64,000 bases of DNA from Candidatus Centipeda massiliensis (GTDB lineage Bacteria > Bacillota > Negativicutes > Selenomonadales > Selenomonadaceae): assembly GCF_900290285.1 (NCBI RefSeq), contig NZ_LT985756.1, forward strand, positions 248,819 to 312,818, read 5' to 3'. Below, piece by piece: positions 51,681 to 60,900 of this stretch. The notes below the pieces were generated by a model. That model had not been told where the DNA came from. It saw nothing but the letters and a program-made list of their open reading frames with translations, and made no database searches. Within the stretch, counting starts at the first letter, position 1; each line of letters starts with the position of its first letter. The translations under genes were made by a program, and so were the position numbers.

Positions 51681-53200
51681 GGCGTGAACTCCCACTTGAT
51701 CTTCCACGAATCCTGCTCCGAACGGTAGCGCAGAATGATCTGCGAACAGTGCAGATCGTGGAACCAGTAGTAGTCCACGTCCGTCCACTTATGCGGATCC
51801 ATCGCATACTTCGTCCCCACCCCGATGCGGTTGCGCTCATCGAGACGGTAGCTCATCCCCATCAGCAGCACCTTCGCGTAGTCCTCCTGATCGAACGCAA
51901 AGAGTGCATTTTGCTTGGTGCTCTTCGTATAAACACCGCCAATGTATGCGGCAAAGCGATCATTGAACTTCTTCGTCAGATAGGCACTCGCATTGAACCC
52001 CTGCACGCGTGAATGGTTGTAACTCTCGCGCGTAATCGAGTAGCCTGCAGCAAGATCCAATCCAAACCCATGGAACGGGATCGTATCGTGCGCTGCCGTT
52101 ATGCCGTACTGCCAGTGATTGCTGTGGATCCCGCCGCCATACCAGCGCCCATACTCGGAGTAAAGGCGATAGGTGACCGGCGTCTGTCCGAGCCTCTTTG
52201 CGTAGCTGAGAGTGAGCGACGGCTCCTTCTTGATCCATTCGTCGTCCCCATCATCAAATACGCCATACGTCAAAAGGGCACCCTCCCCTTTATTGTTCCA
52301 GTCGAGATCATAGTGACTGCGCCAGCCCTTGTTCGACGTCACATAGAGATTCGCACGCGCCGCGACGCGCGGAGCAAGATCGTAGTCAAAGGTCTGCTCC
52401 AGCCAAAGCCCGTCATCGCTGTCATACCCCGCGCTTGGGAAATTGCGCTGCATGGGATTCGACGCGTCCACCTCGTAATGCTTCTTTGTAAAAATCACCT
52501 TGTTCTTGAGCCAGAACTTCACATTCGTCAGCACCATGCGGTTTCCGGGGTACAGCTCCGCGACATCCGCACTCAGATGGTAGTCGGGCTTTTCGGCGGG
52601 GCATTTCGTCTGCGTACCGTTGTAGACAACGATCTTGTCCGGATAGAACTCGAACCGCTTGCCCGTCATATAGTAGCCGCCGACCTTGCCGCTTGCCTCC
52701 GCCATCGTGCCCTCGCGCGTCTTGTAGTTATAACGGACACGGCAGCCGTCGAGCGTCACGCGCGACTGCCCCTCCGTGAGCTGAAGGACATGCGCACGGT
52801 CGGGAACAGAAACCTCGCCCGAGACCGTATTCCCCTCCACATAGTCGCCCTGAAAGCGCCGCGCCGCAAGCTGCACAATGTCCACATGCCCCTTTGCCGT
52901 GAACTCACCCGTGCGCTCGTCATAGGTCAGATCATCGCCCTCAAACGCGATTGGTGACGGGGCATCAGCCGTCACGGGGTGCCGCAGATACTGCTCCATC
53001 GCCGCCACATCCGCAAGCAGCTTCTTCTGCTCTGCTGTGAGCCGGTTCGCACGCTCCTCCCGCCGCTGGTTCTCGATAAAATCCAGATGCTGAAAGCCCG
53101 TATCCGTGTCTCCGCGATAGGCGGCATGAACCTCCAGCGGGAATACGGTACAGGCGGCAGTCAACGCGAGTAGGATGCGGGTTTTGATCGGCTCGGTCAT
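51674..53200 (-). CDS. LPS-assembly protein LptD-like (short form)
   Basis: A 508-residue outer-membrane protein. Residues 1-26 are a signal peptide ending VHA. About 80-215 form an OstA/LptA-like domain (FEGDDLTYDERTGEFTAKGHV in parts; QGDYVEGNTVSGEV). The rest alternates as beta strands and ends in KWEFTPW, a C-terminal aromatic fitting a barrel-assembly signal. Classical LptD is nearly 800 residues, so the barrel here would have fewer strands. AGGAG is 9 bp before the ATG. It heads the LPS cluster; a role in LPS export is likely but not proven. Confidence 0.78.
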   Translation of the reverse strand: MTEPIKTRILLALTAACTVFPLEVHAAYRGDTDTGFQHLDFIENQRREERANRLTAEQKKLLADVAAMEQYLRHPVTADAPSPIAFEGDDLTYDERTGEFTAKGHVDIVQLAARRFQGDYVEGNTVSGEVSVPDRAHVLQLTEGQSRVTLDGCRVRYNYKTREGTMAEASGKVGGYYMTGKRFEFYPDKIVVYNGTQTKCPAEKPDYHLSADVAELYPGNRMVLTNVKFWLKNKVIFTKKHYEVDASNPMQRNFPSAGYDSDDGLWLEQTFDYDLAPRVAARANLYVTSNKGWRSHYDLDWNNKGEGALLTYGVFDDGDDEWIKKEPSLTLSYAKRLGQTPVTYRLYSEYGRWYGGGIHSNHWQYGITAAHDTIPFHGFGLDLAAGYSITRESYNHSRVQGFNASAYLTKKFNDRFAAYIGGVYTKSTKQNALFAFDQEDYAKVLLMGMSYRLDERNRIGVGTKYAMDPHKWTDVDYYWFHDLHCSQIILRYRSEQDSWKIKWEFTPW

Positions 53201-53321
53201 CGGCGCGTTCTCCTGTCTTTGTAAAGTAGTTTGACGTTCTTATACTACATCATAAATGGAATTTTCGCAACTGAAAAGAACACAGCCCCAACGTCCGCCT
53301 GCAATCTCATACAAGATAAAT

Positions 53322-53350
53322 TTGACGCAAAAAAATTTTTCTACTATAAT
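53322..53350 (+). promoter_or_regulatory. Promoter of the two secreted-protein genes
   Basis: TTGACG (53322-53327), a 17-bp A/T spacer, TATAAT (53345-53350), and AAAGGAGG just downstream. Confidence 0.8.
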
Positions 53351-53381
53351 GAATCCGAATCGAAAGGAGGCAATCAGCGTC

Positions 53382-53792
53382 ATGCAGCGTTTCACGGTAG
53401 GCGGTTTCCTGCTTGCTGTACTTGTTTTTCTCACGAGTTTCAGTCTGTGCGAAGCAGCGGAGGATATGCGCTTCGTCGATGCGGAGGACGACACGGGCTA
53501 CTATGTCGATGCCGCGAGCATTGTCCGCGTTTCCGATACGGAGCGCGATGCCGTCGTCGCCGTTGTCAAGGCGGACGAAAATCGCCGTTATCTGTACCGC
53601 ACACGCCTCAACCGACAGGCGGGGACGTATCAGTTCGTCTCAACGCGCGTCGAGGTCTATGACACAAAAGAAGTTCTGCGCACGTCGCAGGGCATGGATG
53701 TACCGCAAAAATACACGCCGGCTTCGCCCCTTCGAAGCATTGCAGACTTTATCGAGGAGCTGCTGAACGAAAAGAAGCAGCCGTCCAAGTAG
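53382..53792 (+). CDS. Small secreted protein (surface-adhesin-E-like)
   Basis: A 136-residue protein with a signal peptide (about residues 1-24, ending CEAAE). The mature part has GYYVDAASIVRVS, then YLYRTRLNRQAGTYQFVSTRVEVYD in parts, a pattern like small surface-adhesin-E-type proteins in which a beta sheet carries Y-x-V-D and R-V-E-V-Y-D. ATG at 53382 lies about 11 bp after AAAGGAGG; the ATG at 53349 is inside the promoter. The next gene begins 12 bp later. Confidence 0.65.
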   Translation: MQRFTVGGFLLAVLVFLTSFSLCEAAEDMRFVDAEDDTGYYVDAASIVRVSDTERDAVVAVVKADENRRYLYRTRLNRQAGTYQFVSTRVEVYDTKEVLRTSQGMDVPQKYTPASPLRSIADFIEELLNEKKQPSK

Positions 53793-53804
53793 AGGAGGAT
53801 CGCC

Positions 53805-54809
53805 ATGCGAAAAAAAATCTGTGCGCTCGTACTGACCTTTGTACTTGCGCTCACATCCTTCGGCACGGCACTTGCGGCAGAACCGCCCAACGCCGTCCAG
53901 TCGAAACTTGCACTCATCGAGCAGGACACCTACGGACAGGAACAGACCGGTGCGCTCATTGACCGCATCAACCGACTTGAGCGCGACTACGACGGCAGCC
54001 ACCGCACGGGCAGCCTGATGGCACGCATCGACGCCATCTACGACGAGGTCTATACGAACAGCACGACCCCGTCCGTCCTCATGAACCTCAACGCGATCGA
54101 GTGGAACATCAACCACGAGACAAGCCTGCGCCCCGTACAGGAGCGCGTCAGTGAGATGGAGGTCGCGCTCCTTGGAAAAACCGCCGAGGGCACCTTCAAA
54201 AAGCGCATCTCCGCGCTCTCGACGGCATCCTTCGGCACGAAGGACATCCCTGTCACGCCGGTCTCCGTTCCCGCGAACACCCTCGTCAAGATCGCACTCG
54301 TGACCCCCGTCAACGCCAAGAACCTCAAGGTCGGCGACACAATCGAATATCAGGTTGCGGAGGATGTCTTTGTCGGCGATGTCCTCGTCTTTACAAAAGG
54401 GTCGCGCGGCGAGGGCACGGTTACAAAGGTGAAGCAGGCAAAGAACTTCGGCCGCAATGCTGCCGTCGATATCGACTTCAAGAGCACGAAGGCGCTCGAT
54501 GGCACCTACGTCACCACCTTCATCGGCGAAGAGGCGAAGAAGGAGATGCAGCACCTCGCCATGGCAGCGGGTGCATCGCTTGCGGGCATTGCCGTCCTCG
54601 GTCCCCTCGGCGTCGTCGCGGGCGCATTCGTCCACGGCAAGAACATCGACCTCCCTGCCGGCACCGAGCTATACATCCAGACACAGGGCGAGGCGACCGT
54701 CTACGGTGTAAATACCACCTACGACAGTGCCGCTCCGTTCCAGAGCACGGCGGCAGCCACCTCACACGATGGGATCTACGACAACAGCGTCTATAACGAT
54801 AAAGTGTAA
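53805..54809 (+). CDS. Secreted protein of unknown function
   Basis: A 334-residue protein with a signal peptide (residues 1-24, ending ALAAE). Residues 30-130 are helical with three similar segments (GALIDRINRLERDYDG; GSLMARIDAIYDEVY; KKRISALSTASFG), a repeat of about 35-40 residues. Residues 150-290 look beta-rich (LVKIALVTPVNAKNLKVGD; FVGDVLVFTKGSRGEGTV), recalling a small TrbI- or SH3-like barrel that controls access to the surface. A glycine-rich helix (SLAGIAVLGPLGVVAGAF) follows. It is cotranscribed with the gene before it. Confidence 0.7.
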   Translation: MRKKICALVLTFVLALTSFGTALAAEPPNAVQSKLALIEQDTYGQEQTGALIDRINRLERDYDGSHRTGSLMARIDAIYDEVYTNSTTPSVLMNLNAIEWNINHETSLRPVQERVSEMEVALLGKTAEGTFKKRISALSTASFGTKDIPVTPVSVPANTLVKIALVTPVNAKNLKVGDTIEYQVAEDVFVGDVLVFTKGSRGEGTVTKVKQAKNFGRNAAVDIDFKSTKALDGTYVTTFIGEEAKKEMQHLAMAAGASLAGIAVLGPLGVVAGAFVHGKNIDLPAGTELYIQTQGEATVYGVNTTYDSAAPFQSTAAATSHDGIYDNSVYNDKV

Positions 54810-54824
54810 AGGAATCGCTGATAG
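54810..54824. repeat. Solo end of the MITE-like repeat
   Basis: AGGAATCGCTGATAG directly follows the stop codon of the secreted protein. It matches the inverse of the family's right end; no body or second end is present. Confidence 0.55.
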
Positions 54825-54855
54825 AAAAAAGCTCACGCGCGGCGTGAGCTTTTTT
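54825..54855. terminator. Bidirectional terminator after the secreted-protein operon
   Basis: AAAAAAGCTCACG pairs with CGTGAGCTTTTTT in full, so each strand ends in a U run. It serves both converging genes. Confidence 0.9.
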
Positions 54856-54866
54856 CATGCACAGAA

Positions 54867-55355
54867 TCAGCGGACGAAGAAGCCCGCGAGCCTCATATTC
54901 TCATCGTAAGTCATGCGGTAGATAACGGCGGTCGCCTTGTAGCCCACGGCAATCTCGCAGATGACATACCACTTGTCACCCTCCTTGCCCACCGTCATAT
55001 ACGGCTTGCCGACACCGCCGCGCGCGCCCCACTTCGGTGCGAACTGCGCCTTTGCACCCGTGACCTGCTCCGCCGTCAGATGCGGGCGAAGTTCCATTGT
55101 CGCCTCCGCCTTAAGTCCCGCAGCATCGTCCTGTTCAAAGCGCGTGATTGTCGCCATCATGTGCTCCTGCACGACTGCCGCGTCAAACGGTGTCTGTACC
55201 TGCTCGGCCTGTGCTGCGGCAGGTGCATCGGGTGCCGCAGCCCCCGCCGGTGCAGCAGCGGGTGCGCCCGCAGCATAGACTGTGGGCGCAGCAGTAAGTG
55301 CACCGCCCGCAATGAGTGCGGCGGCAAGGAAACGGGAAAGCATACGGAATTTCAT
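54867..55355 (-). CDS. Secreted alanine/proline-linker protein (unknown function)
   Basis: A 162-residue protein with a signal peptide (about 1-28, VYAAG), then an Ala-Pro linker (about 29-52) and a compact domain with VVQEHMMATITRFEQDDAAGL, KPYMTVGKEGDKWYVICEIAVGYKATAVIYRMTYDE in parts. The domain resembles DUF3887-like cystatin-type folds. ATG at 55355 is chosen: GAGGAGG ends 6 bp upstream, and the ATG two codons earlier sits right against that site. Confidence 0.68.
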   Translation of the reverse strand: MKFRMLSRFLAAALIAGGALTAAPTVYAAGAPAAAPAGAAAPDAPAAAQAEQVQTPFDAAVVQEHMMATITRFEQDDAAGLKAEATMELRPHLTAEQVTGAKAQFAPKWGARGGVGKPYMTVGKEGDKWYVICEIAVGYKATAVIYRMTYDENMRLAGFFVR

Positions 55356-55417
55356 AAACATCCTCCTCGCAAAAACATATCAACGGGAAATAAGATCCCC
55401 TTCATAGACCAACAATA

Positions 55418-56110
55418 TTACTTCACGCACGAGAAGCACGCAAGCGACTCCACGCACTCGACAGTCACCTCACGGTAGAGATTTTTCAGCCGTACTTCGA
55501 GCTGTTCCTTCGTATCATACGGCGGTGTAAAAAAGCCCATCCTCGTATAGAGATGCTTCACGACGAACTCCGTGCGCGGGTTGCCGCCGAGCACAAAGAC
55601 CGAGCCGGTCAGCCGCCCGCCGGGACGCAGCACGCGGTGCACCTCGCTCCACGCCGCCTCCTTGTCGGGGAACGCGTGAAAGCCGTTGATCGAGACCGCC
55701 GCATCGAAAAAGTTATCTTCGAACGTCAGCTGTCCGACATCGCCCTCCACGAACGCAACGTTGCGTACGCCGAGTGCGTCCGCACGCGCCCGTGCCGCCG
55801 CGAGCATCGCGGGCGAGTAGTCGAGACAGGTGATGTCCGCGTTCGGCAGCTCCGCATACACGGGCAGCGAGAGGCAGCCTGTCCCCACGGGCACTTCGAG
55901 CAGCCGCCCGTCAAAGCCCTCATGCGCCGCACGCAGGGCAAGCCCGACATAGCGGCTCACACCGTTTCTGTCCAGTCCCCACACGAGCCGCGAGACGAAC
56001 TTCCCCGACCACGTCGAGTACGTCATCATCCCATCATAGAGATTCGCGAGCCGTCCCACCGAGTGATACGCCCCTCGGATCTTCTCATACCGCCGCAGTT
56101 CTTCGTCCAT
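55418..56110 (-). CDS. Class I SAM-dependent methyltransferase
   Basis: A 230-residue cytosolic enzyme. LLEVPVGTGCLSLPVY is motif I (here V-P-V in place of D-x-G), ITCLDYSPAMLAAARARA follows, VEGDVGQLTFEDNFFDAAVS is motifs II-III, and RVLRPGGRL the post-motif. It is close to the UbiE-like group. The substrate is unknown. It stands alone between a converging unit and a divergent toxin module. Confidence 0.85.
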   Translation of the reverse strand: MDEELRRYEKIRGAYHSVGRLANLYDGMMTYSTWSGKFVSRLVWGLDRNGVSRYVGLALRAAHEGFDGRLLEVPVGTGCLSLPVYAELPNADITCLDYSPAMLAAARARADALGVRNVAFVEGDVGQLTFEDNFFDAAVSINGFHAFPDKEAAWSEVHRVLRPGGRLTGSVFVLGGNPRTEFVVKHLYTRMGFFTPPYDTKEQLEVRLKNLYREVTVECVESLACFSCVK

Positions 56111-56162
56111 TGTGACATCCTTTCTCGCTGCTCATCAAAATGTATTCTATCATAAAATGCGC

Positions 56163-56175
56163 GTGGGTTCAAATC
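56163..56175 (+). repeat. 13-bp direct repeat, left copy (tRNA T-arm-like)
   Basis: GTGGGTTCAAATC occurs here and at 56829-56841, flanking the RelB/YafQ module 666 bp apart. GGTTCAAATC is the consensus of a tRNA T arm. No tRNA gene surrounds either copy. Confidence 0.55.
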
Positions 56176-56187
56176 ATAGAAAGAGCC

Positions 56188-56216
56188 TTGCGAATGTCTA
56201 CCAAACGTGATACAAT
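56188..56216 (+). promoter_or_regulatory. Promoter of the RelB/YafQ module
   Basis: TTGCGA (56188-56193), a 17-bp spacer, TACAAT (56211-56216), just before AAGGAG. Confidence 0.65.
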
Positions 56217-56238
56217 TTTATATAAGGAGATGATTCAC

Positions 56239-56535
56239 ATGGCAAAGACAGAAACACTGCATATCCGTCTCGAACCGGAACTCAAGTCTGCTGTCGAGGA
56301 GACCTTCCAAACGCTTGGACTCTCTGCTTCCGAAGCAATCAACATCTTTTTTCATCAGGTGCTGCTGCATGACGGTCTGCCGTTCGCCGTCCGAAAGCCA
56401 CGTTTCAATCCGGAAACACTTGCTGCACTCCGTGAATCCGACGCGATTGCAAGCGGCAGCCATCCTGCAAAGTCCTACCGCAGTGCAGCCGAACTCATTC
56501 ACGAGGCGCAGGAGGAAATTCGTGCTGAGTATTAA
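56239..56535 (+). CDS. RelB/DinJ family antitoxin
   Basis: A 98-residue protein. The N-terminal ribbon-helix-helix (LHIRLEPELKSAVEETFQTLGLSASEAINIFFHQVL, quoted in parts: IRLEPELK, LGLSASEAINIF) binds its own promoter. The C-terminal half would wrap the toxin. ATG at 56239 is 9 bp after AAGGAG. It overlaps the toxin gene by 14 bp. Confidence 0.9.
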   Translation: MAKTETLHIRLEPELKSAVEETFQTLGLSASEAINIFFHQVLLHDGLPFAVRKPRFNPETLAALRESDAIASGSHPAKSYRSAAELIHEAQEEIRAEY

Positions 56536-56800
56536 ACAAACCTCGCAATTCAAAAAGGATTTGAAAGCCGCCATCAAACAGGGCTGCGACCTCGACCTCC
56601 TCGCCCACATCATCGACACACTTGCACGACATGAGCCGCTGCCGGCGCATCACCGCGACCACGCGCTGTCTGGCAGGTATCGCCATCATCGCGAATGTCA
56701 CATCACCCCAGACTGGCTGCTCATCTACCAGATTCGCGAGGACACACTGATTCTCTCGCTCACCCGTCTTGGCAGCCACGCCAAACTCTTTCGACTCTGA
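56522..56800 (+). CDS. YafQ/RelE family toxin
   Basis: A 92-residue endoribonuclease-type toxin. Seen: QFKKDLKAAIKQG, HHRDHALSGRYRHHRECHI in parts with the histidines of YafQ, DWLLIYQI and LSLTRLGSHAKLF. YafQ cuts mRNA on the ribosome. GTG at 56522 starts within the antitoxin gene, giving the usual overlap. The stop lies in the first base pairs of the terminator. Confidence 0.9.
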   Translation: MLSIKQTSQFKKDLKAAIKQGCDLDLLAHIIDTLARHEPLPAHHRDHALSGRYRHHRECHITPDWLLIYQIREDTLILSLTRLGSHAKLFRL

Positions 56801-56824
56801 CCGCCCACTGTGCGGTCTTTTTTT
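56799..56824 (+). terminator. Terminator of the RelB/YafQ module
   Basis: GACCGC pairs with GCGGTC, followed by seven T residues. The stem begins in the toxin stop codon. Confidence 0.85.
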
Positions 56825-56828
56825 CTGT

Positions 56829-56841
56829 GTGGGTTCAAATC
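56829..56841 (+). repeat. 13-bp direct repeat, right copy (tRNA T-arm-like)
   Basis: The same GTGGGTTCAAATC, here followed by CACG so that GTGG and CCAC can pair around the TTCAAA loop. Confidence 0.55.
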
Positions 56842-56850
56842 CACGTGATA

Positions 56851-56879
56851 TAGACACGCCCCTCATTCAGTGGTAAAAT
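56851..56879 (+). promoter_or_regulatory. Promoter of the RND efflux operon
   Basis: TAGACA (56851-56856), a 17-bp spacer, TAAAAT (56874-56879), 43 bp before the adaptor gene. Confidence 0.55.
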
Positions 56880-56921
56880 TTAGAAAACTACGGACGAAAA
56901 CAACCGAAAGGAAGATGCACC

Positions 56922-57974
56922 ATGCACGCGCGTTCCTACCTCACACTCATCCTCGCTGCAGCACTCGCAGCACTCACGGGCTGCGGCACGGACGCGGCAA
57001 AGGAAGCACCGCCGCCCCTCGTGCGGACGATGACGGTCGGCGATGCCGCCGCGTCGGAGGGCGGCTACACGGGCACAGTGCGCGGACGCTATGAGACGCG
57101 GCTCGCCTTTCAGGTCGGCGGACAGATCCTCTCGCGCAACGTCAACGTCGGCGCACACGTCCGCGCGGGCGACGTGCTCATGGTGATCGACGCACGCGAC
57201 GTGCAGCAGCAGGCGAATGCAACGAGTGCCGCCGCCCAAGCCGCACGTTCGCGCTACGAACTCGCACGCACGGAACGCGCGCGCTACGAGCAGCTCTACG
57301 CCGCACAGGCAATCTCGGAGGCGATGCTCGACCAGTACCGCACAAACGAACGCGCCGCCGAGGCGGCGTACCGTCAGGCAGTCGCGCAGGACACGGCAAG
57401 CCATAACGCACTCGGCTACACGAACCTCGTCGCGGGTGCGGACGGCGTGATCTCGAACATCACGGCGGAGGAGGGACAGATCATCGCCGCAGGGCAGACG
57501 GTCATGACGCTCACGCAGGAGGGCGAGCGCGAAATCGAGATTGCCGTGCCCGAGAGCCATCTCGCAGAGGTCTCCGTCGGTATGCCCGCTGCCGTCGCCC
57601 TCTGGGCGAACAGTGCCGCCTACACGGGCACCCTGCGCGAACTCTCGCCCGTCCCCGATGCGGCGACGCGTACCTATACGGCGCGGATCGCCCTCACGGA
57701 TGCGCCCGCCGACCTCCCGCTCGGCATGACGGCACGCGTCCGCCTCGGTGCATCCGTCCAAGAGGGTGCCGCCATTCCCCTCTCCGCGCTGTACCAGACG
57801 GGCGATACGGCGCAGGTCTACGTGGTCGAGGACGATGCGGTGCATCTCGTTCCCGTCACCGTCACGGCGTTCCGCACCAATGACGCCCTCGTCACGGGAC
57901 TGCCGCAGGGCGCACGCATCGTAACGGCGGGTGTGCACCAGCTCCATGAGGGAGAGAAGGTGCGGACGAAATGA
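56922..57974 (+). CDS. RND efflux periplasmic adaptor (membrane fusion lipoprotein)
   Basis: A 350-residue HlyD/AcrA-type adaptor. The signal ends in the lipobox LTGC (about residue 22). A lipoyl half (FQVGGQILSRNVNVGAHVRAGDVL in parts), a short alpha hairpin (about 85-150), the second lipoyl half (ADGVISNITAEEGQII) and beta-barrel and membrane-proximal domains follow. GAAAGGAAG precedes the ATG. It overlaps the permease gene by 4 bp. It links the pump to an outer-membrane channel, which is not encoded here. Confidence 0.94.
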   Translation: MHARSYLTLILAAALAALTGCGTDAAKEAPPPLVRTMTVGDAAASEGGYTGTVRGRYETRLAFQVGGQILSRNVNVGAHVRAGDVLMVIDARDVQQQANATSAAAQAARSRYELARTERARYEQLYAAQAISEAMLDQYRTNERAAEAAYRQAVAQDTASHNALGYTNLVAGADGVISNITAEEGQIIAAGQTVMTLTQEGEREIEIAVPESHLAEVSVGMPAAVALWANSAAYTGTLRELSPVPDAATRTYTARIALTDAPADLPLGMTARVRLGASVQEGAAIPLSALYQTGDTAQVYVVEDDAVHLVPVTVTAFRTNDALVTGLPQGARIVTAGVHQLHEGEKVRTK

Positions 57975-60900
57975 GAAACCTCACAGAGCTCTCCCTGCGC
58001 CATCGCGCACTCGTCTGGTACTTCATCATCGTCTTTGCCGTCGGCGGCATCTTTGCCTACAATGCACTCGGGCGCATGGAGGATCCCGCCTTTACCATCC
58101 GCCAGATGGTGATCTCCGCCGCATGGCCGGGCGCAAGCGCGGAGGAAATGCAGGAACAGGTCACGGACAAGCTCGAACGGCGTTTTCAGGACACCCCGGG
58201 GCTGAAGCAGATCCACAGCGAGACGCGCGCGGGACAGACCACGATCTATGTCCAGCTGCGCGACGATGTGGATGCGTCGGAGATTCGCCCGACGTGGCGC
58301 GACGTACGGAACTTCGGCGAGGACGTAAAGCGCGACCTGCCCGCAGGAGTCTACGGGCCCTACTACAACGACCGCTTCGACGACGTGTACGGCTCGGTCT
58401 ACGCCATCACGGGCGCGGACTACAGCGATGAGGAGCTGCGCAGCATGGCGGAGGACGCGCGCCGCCGCATTCTCGCCGTCCCAAGCGTGCAAAAGGTCGA
58501 GCTGATCGGCGTGCAGAGCGAGCGCGTCTACGTCGAGATCGCCCTCGAACGGCTCGCACAGCTCGGCATCCCCCCGACCGCCATCACGGACGCACTCGCC
58601 GCGCAGGATGCGATGGCGACGAGCGGCAGCATCGAGACGGAGAGCGACACCGTACAGCTGCGCGCCTCGGGTGTGTTTGAAAACATCGAGGACATCCGTG
58701 CGCTCCCAATTGCGGCAAACGGAAAGGTATTCCGCCTCGGCGACATCGCAAGCGTCGAGCGCAAGGCGGTCGACCCATCCGAGCCGCGTATGCTGTATAA
58801 CGGTGCGCCCGCCGTCGGCATCGCCGTCTCCATGGAGGCGGGCGGCAACATCCTTGCCCTCGGCGAAAACCTCAAAGAACTGACCGCCGCGATCCAGCAG
58901 GATCTCCCGCTCGGTGCCGAGCTGCACGAGGTATCAAACCAGCCCGCCGTCGTGCAGCACTCCATTCATGACTTCGTCGAAACGCTTGCACTCGCGATCC
59001 TCATCGTCCTCGCCGTCAGCTTCCTCTCGCTCGGACTGCGTACGGGACTCGTGGTCGCGGGCTGCATCCCGCTCGTCCTCGCAGGCACGTTCGTCGCCAT
59101 GTATCTGCTCGGCATCGACCTGCACAAGGTCTCCCTTGGCGCCCTCATCATCTCGCTCGGCCTCTTGGTCGACGATGCCATCATCGCCGTCGAGATGATG
59201 AGCGTCCAGCTTGAGCGCGGCATGGGACGCTTTGACGCCGCATGCTACGCCTTTACCCAGACGGCGAAACCCATGCTCACAGGCACGCTCATCACCTGCG
59301 CGGGCTTCATCCCCGTCGCATTCTCCAAGGGCATGGCGAGCGAGTTCTGCGCCGCACTCTTCCCCGTCATCGGCATCGCCCTCGTATTAAGTTGGGTAGT
59401 CTCCGTTATGGTCGCGCCGCTCTTCGGCTATTATTTGATTCGCGTCCAAAAAATGGAGGGGGGCGTGCACGATCCGTACACAAGCCCCTTCTATCGGCTC
59501 TTTCGCCGCGTGCTCACAGCATTTCTCGCGCACCGCGCCGCCGTCCTCGTCGGCACCGTCCTCCTCTTTGCCGTGAGCCTTGCGGCATTTCCGCACATCA
59601 AACAGACCTTTTTCCCGCCCTCACTGCGCCCCGAACTTCTCGTGCGCCTGACCCTGCCGCAGGGCGCATCCATGCAGGCGACAGCGGCGGAGGCGGACCG
59701 TCTCGCGGGTCTCCTCGCCGCGCACAGCGACAAGATCCAGAACTACGCTGCCTACATCGGACGCTCCACACCGCGCTTCGTCCTTACCGTCGATCCGAAG
59801 GCGGATGCGGCGAACAGCGCCCAGTTCGTCATCACCGCGAACGATACCGCCGCGCGTGAGGAGCTCGCCGCCGTGATTGCCGCCGCACGCAGCGACGAAC
59901 TCTCGGGCGTGCGGGTATCCACGCAGTACATCCAGACGGGGCCGCCCGCCGACTTCCCCATCATGCTGCGCGTCTCTGCGCCCACGACGGACGAAGTGCG
60001 CCGCGTCGCCGAGGAGGTCGCCGCCATCACCGCCGCCGATCCCGCCGCGACGAACGTCCATCTCGACTGGACGGAGAAATCCAAGACCGTCCGCATCGAC
60101 TTCGACAAGGACAAGCTGAAACTCTACGGGATCAGCGCAAAGGCGGTCAAGCAGATGCTCTACACCGAGCTGACGGGCGCACAGGCGGCAGAGTTCTACA
60201 CGGGCGACCGTACCATCGGCATCGTCCTGCGCCTTGTGGGGCGCGACCGCACGAACATCGAACGCCTCGGCGAGCTGCCGATTGCCACGGCGGGCGGCAG
60301 CGTCCCGCTCGCACAGATCGCCCACCTTTCCTATGGCGCGGAGGACGGCTTTATCAAGCGGTACAACCTGCGCCCAAGCATCATGGTACAGGCGGAGGTC
60401 AGAGAAGGCGAGGGCAACGATGCCGCGCTGCGCATTTACAAAGCGACCGAGGAGCTGCGCCGCAGCCTCCCCGCCGGCACGACCATCGAGACAGCGGGCG
60501 CGCTCGCGGACTCTGCCGACTCCATGCACTACCTCATGCAGCCGCTGCCCGCCATGATCTTCATCATCATGACCCTGCTCATGCTCCAACTCGGCAGCAT
60601 GGGCAAGATGACGCTCACCCTCCTCACCGCACCAATGGGGCTCATCGGCGTTGCGTTTGCCATGCTCGTCACCGACTCCGCGCTCGGCTTCGTCGCCTAC
60701 CTCGGCGTGCTCGCCCTCTTCGGCATGATTATCCGCAACTCCGTCATCCTCATCGACCAGATCAAAAAGCATGAGGAGGCGGGTGAGCAGCCCATGGACG
60801 CCATCATCGACTCCGCCGTCCTGCGCTTCCGTCCCATCATGCTCACCGCCGCCGCCGCCATCCTCGGAATGCTCCCACTCATGCGCAGCATCTTCTGGGG

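Noticed and set aside
56825-56850. A tRNA gene suggested by a T-arm-like sequence
   Set aside because: No acceptor, D or anticodon arms fit around either copy, and the arm is one base pair short.
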